Assembly (NCBI GenBank): GCA_963832245.1
Contig: CAWHTG010000003.1
Span: 806,001-870,000, forward strand
Reading direction: 5' to 3'
From: JABDBE01 sp963832245
GTDB lineage: Bacteria > Acidobacteriota > Terriglobia > Terriglobales > Acidobacteriaceae
Length of the DNA: 64,000 nucleotides
Shown here: in pieces, positions 33,683 to 42,411 of the stretch
Position numbering within the stretch: position 1 is the first letter of the stretch
Layout: each line of letters starts with the position of its first letter
The notes under the pieces: model-generated
Databases searched by the model: none
Told to the model about the DNA's origin: nothing
The model's input: only the letters and a program-made list of their open reading frames with translations
Program-made: the position numbers and the translations under genes

Positions 33683-34822
33683 TCAGTGTATTCCCGTCGG
33701 GATCGTTGTCAAGCTCAGGCGAGGAAATAATCGCGCCGCATTCTCGTGGTTCACGGCCAGCAGATCGCTTGCGGAAAGTCCGGAATGATCTAACCCGTTG
33801 GCGGTCACGGCAGCAGGTACATACGGAAAGTCGGTGCCGAATAGCATCTGCGATGTGGGGACAAGGTCCATCACTGCGGCCATCGACGAAGGGTTAGTCG
33901 AATTGGCGACGTCGTAATAAAGCTTCTTCAGTTCATAGGGGACCCCATTAGGCACCCGGTCGGCAATTTCTTTGTGGCGTTGCACGAACGCGTTGGTGCG
34001 GGCGGCCAGCACTGGCATGGTTCCCCCTGCGTGGCAGAAGATGAAGCGAATGTCAGGAAACCGTGAAAGTGTGCCATTCACGAGGAGGCTCGTGATCGCT
34101 CGCGTCGTGTCAAACAGAAACTCAATTGTCGAGGCGGGAATGCCAGGCATCAAATGGCCACAACAGCTGGGCACGGCAGGATGAATGAAGACCACAGCTT
34201 TGCGGCGATTAAGTTCTTCGAACACCGGAGCAAAGGTGGCGTCGCCGGGCCATTTATTGTCATAACTGCTGACCAGCCCCACTCCATCCGCCTTGAGCAC
34301 CTCAAGCGCGTAGGCGATTTCCCGCAGGCTACCTTCTCGATCCGGCAACGGCAGAGCCGCAAAGAAGCCGAAGCGTCCTGGATAGTCCTTGACCATCTGC
34401 GCCGCATATTCATTGCAAGCTCGCGCCAAGCTACGCGCTGCTTTCACTCCATCGAACCAGACGCCTGGCAGCCCGAGCGAAGTGATGGCGGTGGTGATGC
34501 CGTTTTTATCCATCTCTTCAACCGCCCTGGCCGGCGTCCAGTTCAGCAACGCGGAGTGGTCTCGGTCGGAAATCGCGAGAATCCGGTCGCGCGCGCGCAA
34601 CATGTATGGCGGAGGCAGAATGTGGTGATGCACATCGATGCGGCTCGGCTTGGCGCTGCTGGTAGGTGGCGGAGTTTGCCCCATCAACCTACTCACTGAT
34701 AACGCCGTGCTCGCTCCGACCACAGCGACCGCCTTTAGAAACTCCCGTCGGGAGGTGCCGGCACATCTCTCGTGGCACAGGGTTCCAGCCAAGCCACCAG
34801 ACTCGAAGTCATCACCTGCCAT
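33683..34822 (-). CDS. Tat-exported ACMSD-type amidohydrolase (6-methylsalicylate-decarboxylase-like)
   Basis: 379 residues. Tat signal SRREFLKAVAVVGASTAL at ~25-42. Metal motif IDVHHHILPP, His in VFIHPAVPS, IFCHAGGTMP, and Asp in LFGTDFPYV. The DVHHHILPP start and overall layout resemble fungal and bacterial 6-methylsalicylate/o-orsellinate decarboxylase-like proteins, but the substrate is inference. ATG 34822 is chosen because GGAGG precedes it; an ATG 15 bases earlier lacks one. It follows the hydroxyacid dehydrogenase by 28 bases, forming an operon. Confidence 0.87.
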   Translation of the reverse strand: MAGDDFESGGLAGTLCHERCAGTSRREFLKAVAVVGASTALSVSRLMGQTPPPTSSAKPSRIDVHHHILPPPYMLRARDRILAISDRDHSALLNWTPARAVEEMDKNGITTAITSLGLPGVWFDGVKAARSLARACNEYAAQMVKDYPGRFGFFAALPLPDREGSLREIAYALEVLKADGVGLVSSYDNKWPGDATFAPVFEELNRRKAVVFIHPAVPSCCGHLMPGIPASTIEFLFDTTRAITSLLVNGTLSRFPDIRFIFCHAGGTMPVLAARTNAFVQRHKEIADRVPNGVPYELKKLYYDVANSTNPSSMAAVMDLVPTSQMLFGTDFPYVPAAVTANGLDHSGLSASDLLAVNHENAARLFPRLSLTTIPTGIH

Positions 34823-34850
34823 GGTTACGTCCTCCATAATCCCCGACTGC

Positions 34851-35804
34851 TCAGCGTCTTACGACATTGATCATGTTCGTCAAGTCACCCGCGAGAAATC
34901 TGCGGATATTCTCCTCGACCACCGGCAGTGCGCGATCGGCATATCCGTCGTAGAAGCCACCAAGGTGTGCGGTGACAATGACGTTCTTCATCGACCAGAG
35001 TGGATGATCTTCGGGAAGCGGCTCGTCGTTGAATACATCCAGCGCTGCGCCCGCGATCTGGTCGTTTTCCAGTGCCTTGATCAGCGCCTGTTCGTCGACC
35101 ACGCCGCCGCGTGCCAGGTTGATGAAATAACTGGTCGGCTTCATGGCGGAGAATATCGCGGCGTTCACGATGTGGCGCGTCGCGGGCGAATACGGGGTGA
35201 GCGCAACCAGATAGTCGAGATCGCGAACCGCGGCAAGCAACTCATCTCGTCCATACACTCGATCAAAACCGGCAACCGTTCGTTCGGCGGAACTGATGCC
35301 GACAACCGTCATCCCAAGCGCCTTGCACTTGGGCGCGAGCGTTTCCGCAATGACTCCAATTCCGAGGATGCCGAGCTTCTTGCCGTCGAGGAGACTGGCG
35401 GGCCAGCGTTCCCAAAGATGACGATCCTGGTTTCGTACGGTACGAGGGAAGTCACGACCCATGGCGAGCATCGCCATAATTGCGGCTTCGGACATCGGAG
35501 CACCATGGATACCCTGAAGGTTGGTGACGATGACACCGCTGCGCAACGATGGCAAATCGACAAGGTTGTCCACGCCGGTTCCCAGCGCCTGAATCCACTT
35601 CAGGTTGGTGGCCTCGCGCACGACCTGATCATTGATCATCGGGCCGAAGGTCATCAGAATGTCCGCACTGCCGATGTAGGGAGCGACCTTGCTGTGATGG
35701 TCGACCAGATTGATGGTCAGCTCCGGAAACGCCGCCCGAAGACGGGAGTCGTACTGCGAAGCAATCTCGGGCGGGATTGCGAGAAGACTGAGCAAGCTTG
35801 TCAT
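34851..35804 (-). CDS. D-2-hydroxyacid dehydrogenase (second)
   Basis: 317 residues. Catalytic residues are in NLARGGVVDE (Arg), DVFNDEPLPEDHPL (Glu) and TAHLGGFYDG (His). The nucleotide loop GILGIGVIAET deviates from GxGxxG in its last Gly. Only distantly similar to the 18551-19546 product, so not a recent duplicate. It is transcribed away from the second receptor gene; 300 bases of shared intergenic DNA contain an operator. Confidence 0.87.
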   Translation of the reverse strand: MTSLLSLLAIPPEIASQYDSRLRAAFPELTINLVDHHSKVAPYIGSADILMTFGPMINDQVVREATNLKWIQALGTGVDNLVDLPSLRSGVIVTNLQGIHGAPMSEAAIMAMLAMGRDFPRTVRNQDRHLWERWPASLLDGKKLGILGIGVIAETLAPKCKALGMTVVGISSAERTVAGFDRVYGRDELLAAVRDLDYLVALTPYSPATRHIVNAAIFSAMKPTSYFINLARGGVVDEQALIKALENDQIAGAALDVFNDEPLPEDHPLWSMKNVIVTAHLGGFYDGYADRALPVVEENIRRFLAGDLTNMINVVRR

Positions 35805-36033
35805 CGAGCTACTTCCTCAAATCGGTTTTGTATTGGCGATTCGTACTCAGCGTCCCCGAAAGTTGTACCACCTTCCATAGCAGTCCGGCGAGCGGAGGAT
35901 CGGTCTGGTGCCATTCTGGCACTCCTCCCGGATCGCAGCCGACGGACCCTCTTAGTTCCGCTGGTTCACAGCACATTCCTCGGTCATTGTATGAGGAGCC
36001 TGTGCGAAAATGCTTGACATTACTCCTCGAATA

Positions 36034-36044
36034 GAGTTCAACTC
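36034..36044. promoter_or_regulatory. Extra palindrome GAGTTCAACTC
   Basis: An 11-bp perfect inverted repeat (GAGTT-C-AACTC) just upstream of the operator at 36055. A TTGACA at 36014-36019 lies before it but has no -10 at proper spacing. It may be a second regulator site or an accessory half-site. Confidence 0.3.
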
Positions 36045-36054
36045 ATTGGAATTG

Positions 36055-36072
36055 TGAACAAGTTCATATATT
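36055..36072 (+). promoter_or_regulatory. Operator plus -10 box of the second Oar receptor gene
   Basis: TGAACAAGTTCA (36055-36066) directly followed by TATATT (36067-36072), the same geometry as the site at 18522-18539 on the other strand. The receptor ATG is 36 bases downstream of the -10, so the leader is short. Confidence 0.68.
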
Positions 36073-36107
36073 AGTCACAGTCGGTTCCATTTCAAACTGG
36101 AGGCAGT

Positions 36108-39100
36108 ATGGAGTCAATCACGACAGCGGTCAACCGGTCTGTTCGGGTCAGCGTAAAGAACGCGATTCGAGTGCTTGGCGCTAGTCTCAGCGTCTTCTTG
36201 CTGTCTCTGCCACTGTTCGCACAAGGCAATGCCGGGCGGATCCTGGGGAGCGTTACGGACCAAACGGGAGCCGCCGTCGTGGGTGCCACGGTGACCATCA
36301 CCGATCTGCAAAGAGGCATCACCCGAACCTTGACGACGGATGAGGCCGGCCAGTACTCCGCTCCGAACCTCCTTCCCGGCAGCTATAAGGTCCGCGCCGA
36401 ATCCAAAGGTTTCAAAGCAATCGAACGCCTGAATATCGTTTTGGAGGTCGGCAACGACGTTCGTATCGACCTTGTCCTTCCGGCCGGTCAGATTTCAGAG
36501 GTGGTTCAGGTAATGGACGAGGTGCCGCTGGTGGACACCACCAGCGCCATTCTGGGCGGAACTATCGACAACAAGACCATCAATGATCTGCCCTTGAACG
36601 GCCGTGACTACCAAAAGCTTCTCACTCTGCGCCCCGGCGTAATGATTTATCCGGGGGGAGGAGGATGGGACCAGAGCGCCAACGGGATTCGTCCTGAGTC
36701 CAATGCCTACCTCGTGGACGGCATGACTAACGACGAACCTTTTTCCGCGCTCAGCGTCATCAACGCACCGGGGTTGACGGGAGATGCAGTGACGGTCATC
36801 CCGATCGATGCCATTCAGGAATTCAACACCCAGATAAATCCGAAAGCCGAATATGGTTGGAAGCCGGGCGTCACCGTTACCGTGGGATTGAAGTCGGGCA
36901 CCAATAGGATTCATGGGACGGCTTACGCCTTTGGCCGCAGTGACTCGTTCGATGCGCGCAACTACTTCAATCCCGCGCCGCAGGCCAAGACCCCACTGGA
37001 CTTCCAACAGTTCGGTGCTACCGGGGGTGGACCGATTATTAAGGACAAACTCTTCTACTTCGTAGGTTACGAGGGACAACGCTACACCGTTGGAAATTCG
37101 TTTGTGGTGACGGTTCCGACGACGGCGTCGGTGGGGGATCCGAGCATCAGCATACCGGATGCAAAGGCTGATCTCGAAGCGCACGGTATCACGACATTGA
37201 GTCAACAGAGCCTGGGCTTGTTGCCGTTGTATCCAGCCAACGCCGGGCAATCAGCAAGCGTGACCATTGGCTTTCCAAACGTAAACAGCTCTGACAGCGT
37301 CCTCGGAAAGATCGATTACCACATCAATGAACGCCACACTTTGAATGGCATGGTCTTTTGGGGCCGCGACTTCGAGGTTGCGCAGGACCAGCCATTTCTC
37401 CAGCCACAATGGTTGTCGACCCAAAGTCAGAAGCCAATCACGGGCGGAGGAAATTGGACTTGGACTCCGAATTCGCAGTGGGTCAACGAAGCCAGGTTTG
37501 GCTACCTGTACGATAACAAGGCCAACCTGGCCCAGGACCACACCGTGCCTGCGACCGCCTACGGCCTCAACACTGGCGTGACCGATCCTCTGCGTCTGGG
37601 AATGCCGCAGGTCAATGTCGCCCCGTTTAATTCGTTAGGCGGCGGCGTGAACTGGCCGAAGTTTCAGGGGCCTGACAGCGTATACCAGGCCAGCGACTAT
37701 ATCTCATATTTGCGAGGCAAGCACGCCTTCAAGTTCGGGGGCGAAATACGGCACGGCAGCGTAAACGAGGGCTCGTTTCGCGGCAGCAAAGGGCAGATTT
37801 TCTTCAACGGCGGAGTTGCCTTTCCCGGTTCTTCGAATTTGGAAGATTTCCTAGCCGGCACTCCAACGTTCGGGAAAATCACCTATGGGAATCCTCAACG
37901 CCACGAGACCCAGTGGTTGTACGCAGGTTTTATTCAGGACGACTGGCGCGTCACTCCGAATCTGACCTTGAATCTCGGATTGCGCTACGAGTACGAAACA
38001 CCTATTCGCGAGGACAACAACCTGCTCGGCAACTTCGATCCCAGCCTCGGAGGACTCGTACAGGTCGGTAAGCAAATCAGTTCTCCCTATAACCCGGATC
38101 ATAGGCAATTCGCCCCAAGACTAGGCCTTGCTTGGGACGTCACCGGCAAGGGCACGACCGTGGTCCGGGCCGGAGGGGGCATCGTATACGACACCATATC
38201 TTTGGAAACCTTGCTGGTGCAGGAGAATGTTCAGAACGCCACCACGATTGGTCTCGCCACCATCCCTACTGGCGCTCCTATCGTCGTGAATGGGGTCACA
38301 ACTCCCGCAAGCGGCACGATTGCCGTCAGTTCGGTGGTAATTCCTAACCTTAACTGGAACGGTTCATCTGTGGGCGGAGCCCCTATTTTCCCGGTCGCAC
38401 CGATCGAGTGCGGGGATGGAGTCGGCTCGGACCCAGCGCCTTGCAACCTTCTCGGGATTGACCGCAATTTCCGCACACCGTACATCGCCACATGGGCCGT
38501 CGGAGTTCAGCACAGCTTTACCAAAGATCTCGCCCTTGACCTTGCTTACGTCGGAAACCACAGCGGGAATCTGATCGGCATCCGGGACATCAACCAAGGG
38601 ACGCCAGTGTTGGGAAGCCAAACAGCTACTCCGGGTCCGTACACGGCGCAGTTCCCCTACCTTGGTTTTATTAACATGATGTCGAACCAGTACAGATCCA
38701 ATTACAGCGGGCTGCAAGCAACGCTCACTCAGCGGCTCGCGCACGGGGTCTCCTTCCTGGCCGGTTATACGTACTCGCATGCTCTCGACGATTCCTCTAC
38801 CAACCAAAACCAATTCCTGCCGCAAGACAGTACACATCCGCAATTGGAGTATGCCAGCAGCGACTATGACATCCGGCATCGCTTCACGCTCTCGCTGACC
38901 TATGCGATTCCCGGAAGGAAATCGTTCGCACAGATGCTGGAAGGCTGGCAAATCAATTCCGTTGTGACTTTGCAAAGCGCACAGCCCTGGACCGTGAACG
39001 ACACCATCGATAACATCGACGGAACCAACGAGAATGCTGGTCGCTGGGACTTCTTCGGGAACCCTTCCGACTTTACCTCCGGACCTAACCCGATTCCTTA

Positions 39101-39563
39101 TTTCAGTTCCAACAGCAATCCCACTTGCGCGGCGAAGGCCCTGGCCTTGGACGGAGGAAATCCACTCGGCCCAACCAGCACGTCACTCGGGAGTTTTGGC
39201 TGCTACGCGCAGAAAAACTCGATCATGATTCCTCCCGCTCTTGGATCTTTTGGCACAATGCGGCGCAATATGTTCCGCGACTCGGGTTTCCGCGACTTGG
39301 ACATGTCGGTGACCAAGGACTGGAAGTTTCGAGAACGGCTCACCGCTCAATTCCGGGCGGAGTTTTTCAACATTCTCAATCATCCCAGCTTCGCCAATCC
39401 CTATGGGGGCACCAGCGGCTATGGTCCCGGTGCCTTTGACGATCCCTCGTCCACCAGCATCTTCGGGTGTGGCTGTGCAACACCCGATCAGGCGGGCGGC
39501 AACCCTGTCGTCGGATCAGGCAGCAACCGCGCCATCCAGTTTGGTTTGAAGTTAATCTTTTAG
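36108..39563 (+). CDS. Oar-like TonB-dependent outer-membrane receptor (paralogue 2)
   Basis: 1151 residues. A longer cytoplasmic-side start (~20 residues) precedes the signal segment SVFLLSLPLFAQG. Then come the regulatory Ig-like domain (GRILGSVTDQTGAAVVGATV, TTDEAGQYSAPNLLPG), the plug region (NDLPLNGRDYQKLLTLRPGV, YLVDGMTNDEP) and a barrel ending GLKLIF. Many blocks match the first receptor (22427-25936), for example FGRSDSFDARNYFNP, so they are paralogues; the surface-loop part around residues 340-380 and 730-760 differs most. Monocistronic: convergent with the M24 gene. Confidence 0.9.
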   Translation: MESITTAVNRSVRVSVKNAIRVLGASLSVFLLSLPLFAQGNAGRILGSVTDQTGAAVVGATVTITDLQRGITRTLTTDEAGQYSAPNLLPGSYKVRAESKGFKAIERLNIVLEVGNDVRIDLVLPAGQISEVVQVMDEVPLVDTTSAILGGTIDNKTINDLPLNGRDYQKLLTLRPGVMIYPGGGGWDQSANGIRPESNAYLVDGMTNDEPFSALSVINAPGLTGDAVTVIPIDAIQEFNTQINPKAEYGWKPGVTVTVGLKSGTNRIHGTAYAFGRSDSFDARNYFNPAPQAKTPLDFQQFGATGGGPIIKDKLFYFVGYEGQRYTVGNSFVVTVPTTASVGDPSISIPDAKADLEAHGITTLSQQSLGLLPLYPANAGQSASVTIGFPNVNSSDSVLGKIDYHINERHTLNGMVFWGRDFEVAQDQPFLQPQWLSTQSQKPITGGGNWTWTPNSQWVNEARFGYLYDNKANLAQDHTVPATAYGLNTGVTDPLRLGMPQVNVAPFNSLGGGVNWPKFQGPDSVYQASDYISYLRGKHAFKFGGEIRHGSVNEGSFRGSKGQIFFNGGVAFPGSSNLEDFLAGTPTFGKITYGNPQRHETQWLYAGFIQDDWRVTPNLTLNLGLRYEYETPIREDNNLLGNFDPSLGGLVQVGKQISSPYNPDHRQFAPRLGLAWDVTGKGTTVVRAGGGIVYDTISLETLLVQENVQNATTIGLATIPTGAPIVVNGVTTPASGTIAVSSVVIPNLNWNGSSVGGAPIFPVAPIECGDGVGSDPAPCNLLGIDRNFRTPYIATWAVGVQHSFTKDLALDLAYVGNHSGNLIGIRDINQGTPVLGSQTATPGPYTAQFPYLGFINMMSNQYRSNYSGLQATLTQRLAHGVSFLAGYTYSHALDDSSTNQNQFLPQDSTHPQLEYASSDYDIRHRFTLSLTYAIPGRKSFAQMLEGWQINSVVTLQSAQPWTVNDTIDNIDGTNENAGRWDFFGNPSDFTSGPNPIPYFSSNSNPTCAAKALALDGGNPLGPTSTSLGSFGCYAQKNSIMIPPALGSFGTMRRNMFRDSGFRDLDMSVTKDWKFRERLTAQFRAEFFNILNHPSFANPYGGTSGYGPGAFDDPSSTSIFGCGCATPDQAGGNPVVGSGSNRAIQFGLKLIF

Positions 39564-39594
39564 GGCGGAAGGGAGCGTGCACCAAAAACATCCC

Positions 39595-39694
39595 TGTCAC
39601 CCCAAGCGCAGCGAGGGATCTAGGTTCTTGCTTGCGCCTACCAGTATCGTCCCGCAAGCAAACACCCAGATCCCTCGCTTCGCTCGGGATGACA
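39595..39694. repeat. Long imperfect inverted repeat (REP/BIME-like)
   Basis: A 27-base arm at 39595-39621 (starting TGTCACCCCAAGCG) pairs with 39668-39694 (ending CGGGATGACA) with about four mismatches around a 46-base centre. The core GAGCGAAGCGAGGGATCT type is a scattered acidobacterial palindrome. It lies between convergent genes and may serve as a terminator. Confidence 0.6.
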
Positions 39695-39726
39695 AATTTG
39701 TTATGGATAAGGCGAAAACGGTTTAA

Positions 39727-40956
39727 CTAAAGCTCGAAGATCTGCTTTGGCGTCTTGTGAAGACATTCGCTAACGCCGTTTTCTTCGATCATGTAGTTGT
39801 CGCAAATATGCGCAAACATCGAGCTCGTCGCATAGGCGGGATGAACCGACATGTTCATGCCCTTTTCAAGATTCATCGTTTCGTCGGCTCTGATCAGCGG
39901 ACGTTCGATCAAGTCATATCCCTGCGAGTGGGAATAGACGCGAGATTCAGGGGGCACACCCTTTTGCTTCATGAATTCGTTGTGAGCTAAAGATATTTCC
40001 CTGCACGATGCCCCGGGCTTGAATTTCCGCAGAGTGTGAGCCTGGGCTTCTTTGACGATCCCGAATCCGTCGAGCAGCTCTTGCGAGGCCTTTCCCAGGA
40101 CGATGGTTCTGCTGATCTCCGGATAAAATCCACCGGGACCGTTGTTCTCGATGAGCAGGGACATGTGATCGCCGGGCCTGAGAGTCCGTCCCTGAAAGTG
40201 TCTTTGAGCGAAAAATGCGGGCTGCCCAAGTTTTGCGGACATGCCGAGAAAAATCCCCTGCTCACTTCCCAGCAACTGGCCTTCGTATTGCGCGAGCGCA
40301 GTCACCTCAATGTCTCTCATGCCTGGTTTGATGTGGGACAGCACTTTGCTGAAGACCAGGTCCTGCATCTGCGCCGACTGCTTGATCAGAGCGATCTCTT
40401 CCTGGCTCTTGACGGCTTTGACGCGATCGATGAAATCGGTTTCGTCGCAGATCTCCGCGCCGGACTGGGTTTTTTCCAGATAGGCAACAAATCCATGCCG
40501 CATTCCTGCCGCTCCAACCAAACCTATCTTGCGATATCGTCTGCGGGCTAACAGGTCCGAGACGGCTTCGGCGTCATAGGTCTGCGTGTAATTCACCGAA
40601 GGAAAGGCTGAGGTCGCGATGACTTCCCCCACGCCAGGGTTGTCGGCATCCTGGCCTTCCAGGGTTCGCCGCCGTCCGGAGGCGCCGTGCTCCACGACGG
40701 TCATCAGGTCCGAGGCGTGGAAAACAACCGTTCGCGGATAGTACGCAGGGACGTCGGTAAACCACTTGACATATCCCCCGGTGAAATCTCTCTCAGTTTG
40801 GACGATGAGGGCGCCGAGGCCACGCTCCTTCATGTGCTCTCGCACCAGCTTCCATCGCCGTTCCAGTTCCTGTGTGGAGATCCTCGCAATTCGGCGGTCA
40901 TCCACGTCTACATCAGTTGTACGCGTGGCCCGATTAAATTTAGGTTCCGATATCAC
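39727..40956 (-). CDS. M24-fold protein with degenerate metal site
   Basis: 409 residues, creatinase-like two-domain layout. Where M24 peptidases have two Asp, this one has LLIENNGPGGFYPEISR (Glu/Glu). YSHSQGYDL holds a His, but the later Glu ligands are not recognisable (NMSVHPAY). This suggests a metal-free creatinase-type hydrolase or a binding protein. It overlaps the upstream MFS gene by four bases (ATGA), so it likely acts on the compound that carrier imports. Confidence 0.8.
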   Translation of the reverse strand: MISEPKFNRATRTTDVDVDDRRIARISTQELERRWKLVREHMKERGLGALIVQTERDFTGGYVKWFTDVPAYYPRTVVFHASDLMTVVEHGASGRRRTLEGQDADNPGVGEVIATSAFPSVNYTQTYDAEAVSDLLARRRYRKIGLVGAAGMRHGFVAYLEKTQSGAEICDETDFIDRVKAVKSQEEIALIKQSAQMQDLVFSKVLSHIKPGMRDIEVTALAQYEGQLLGSEQGIFLGMSAKLGQPAFFAQRHFQGRTLRPGDHMSLLIENNGPGGFYPEISRTIVLGKASQELLDGFGIVKEAQAHTLRKFKPGASCREISLAHNEFMKQKGVPPESRVYSHSQGYDLIERPLIRADETMNLEKGMNMSVHPAYATSSMFAHICDNYMIEENGVSECLHKTPKQIFEL

Positions 40957-42323
40957 TTCACCACCACCTCTGTGCCGAAGCCAGCCCGCCGAGATGCGCC
41001 GCTCAGAAAGAAAGCGGCAGTAGCGGCAACCACCGAAGGCACGGCGATCACATAGAGGACCTCAGCCGTCCCCCATTGCAGCGACAACAAAAAGCCGCCG
41101 ATCAGCGGTCCCACGATTTGGCCAATTCGTCCTATGCCAAGTGCCCAACCGATACCGCTAGAGCGCATGGCCGTGGGATAACGAGTGGCTGCGATGGCAT
41201 TGGCGGTGTTCTGTGCGCCAAACGTGAAGAAGCCCGCAAAGAAGGTTGTCGCCATCGCAAACAATGCCACGTTCCTCGAGATGCCGATGCCCACGATGAA
41301 GGTTCCGCTCAGAATATACGCGAAAGCGAGAACCACGTAGGGATTGAACCTGTCGCACAGTGGCGCGATCGCAAGCCCACCCGCGATGCCACCAAAATGC
41401 AAAAGCGCAGCAATGACGATGGCGACATGCTGAGGCAATCCGGCTTTGTGAAGAACGGTTGGTAACCAGCTGTTCAAAAAGAACAGAGCCAGAAGATTCA
41501 TAAAGAACATCACCCAAAGCAATAGGGTAATGCGGGCACGTCCTTCGCGAAATAGCAGTGCTACCGGAAAGCCTTTTTCTTTCTTCTCGGAGTTGATGAA
41601 ACAGGCATCCGCGGGGAAGACCAAGTCAGGGTTCATCTGGGCAAGTGTGGTAGCGATTCGGCGGCCATCTGAACCACGTTGCGTTAGGCCGTGCAACGAT
41701 TCCGGCAGTTTCCAGATTAATAACGGCGCGAGCACGACGGGCAGTATGCCAGCGAACAAGAAAACCGCCCGCCAGCTGTGCGCCATCAGGATGTAGGCCG
41801 TAACCGGGCCCGCTATCCCCGAGCCAACGGAGAATCCCAACCACGTCATCAACACCAACGTCACCCTGAATTTTTTTGGCATGAACTCCGCGCTGAGAGC
41901 AAGCGCGTTGGGGACGACGCCGCCCAGACCAAGGCCAATCGCAAACCGCATCCACATCAATTGTGGAACTGTGTTCGCCGTGGAAATCAGCAGAGTGCAA
42001 ACTGCAAAGAAAAGCATGGAGCCGACAATGATCGGCTTGCGGCCAACCCGGTCAGCATACGCGGATAGCCCAAGACCACCCAGGATGGCGCCCAATCCGC
42101 CAGCAGCGAAGACCATCCCCAGAGCGGCGGGCTTGACGGCCAATGCCACGCTCAAGGCTGGCGCCACATAGCCAATCGTTTGGGTATCGAAGCCATCAAC
42201 CAGCATGGCCGAAGCGCACAGCAGAAGCACACCAATCTGGAAGCGACCGACCGATTGTTGATCGATCAGTGCCGCGACGTCCACCAACGGGGCAGCAGAC
42301 GCCATCTTCGCTTGTTCGCTCAT
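40953..42323 (-). CDS. MFS transporter, aromatic acid:H+ symporter (AAHS) type
   Basis: 456 residues, 12 helices. The first helix contains DGFDTQTIGYVAPAL, the AAHS signature with functionally important Asp residues, as in PcaK and BenK. Loop 2-3 is SAYADRVGRKP. Imports aromatic acids such as 4-hydroxybenzoate. ATG 42323 has CAGGAGC upstream; the frame extends to 42386. It is followed by, and overlaps, the M24-fold gene. This is the strongest single clue to an aromatic substrate for the locus. Confidence 0.87.
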   Translation of the reverse strand: MSEQAKMASAAPLVDVAALIDQQSVGRFQIGVLLLCASAMLVDGFDTQTIGYVAPALSVALAVKPAALGMVFAAGGLGAILGGLGLSAYADRVGRKPIIVGSMLFFAVCTLLISTANTVPQLMWMRFAIGLGLGGVVPNALALSAEFMPKKFRVTLVLMTWLGFSVGSGIAGPVTAYILMAHSWRAVFLFAGILPVVLAPLLIWKLPESLHGLTQRGSDGRRIATTLAQMNPDLVFPADACFINSEKKEKGFPVALLFREGRARITLLLWVMFFMNLLALFFLNSWLPTVLHKAGLPQHVAIVIAALLHFGGIAGGLAIAPLCDRFNPYVVLAFAYILSGTFIVGIGISRNVALFAMATTFFAGFFTFGAQNTANAIAATRYPTAMRSSGIGWALGIGRIGQIVGPLIGGFLLSLQWGTAEVLYVIAVPSVVAATAAFFLSGASRRAGFGTEVVVK

Positions 42324-42411
42324 TCTTGCTCCTGAACATGCAGCTATTTGGGCATCGCAGTATACCGTGGATGGCGCGACAGGCAAAGCTCGAAGAGCGA
42401 TGCCGCGGTGT

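Noticed and set aside
34638..36017. 459-codon plus-strand ORF
   Set aside because: It is antisense to the hydroxyacid dehydrogenase and exported amidohydrolase, both with clear catalytic motifs; its own sequence has no family features.
42335..42346. TGAACATGCAGC upstream of the AAHS carrier as an operator
   Set aside because: Only one half-site matches and it overlaps the ribosome-site region; too weak to claim.
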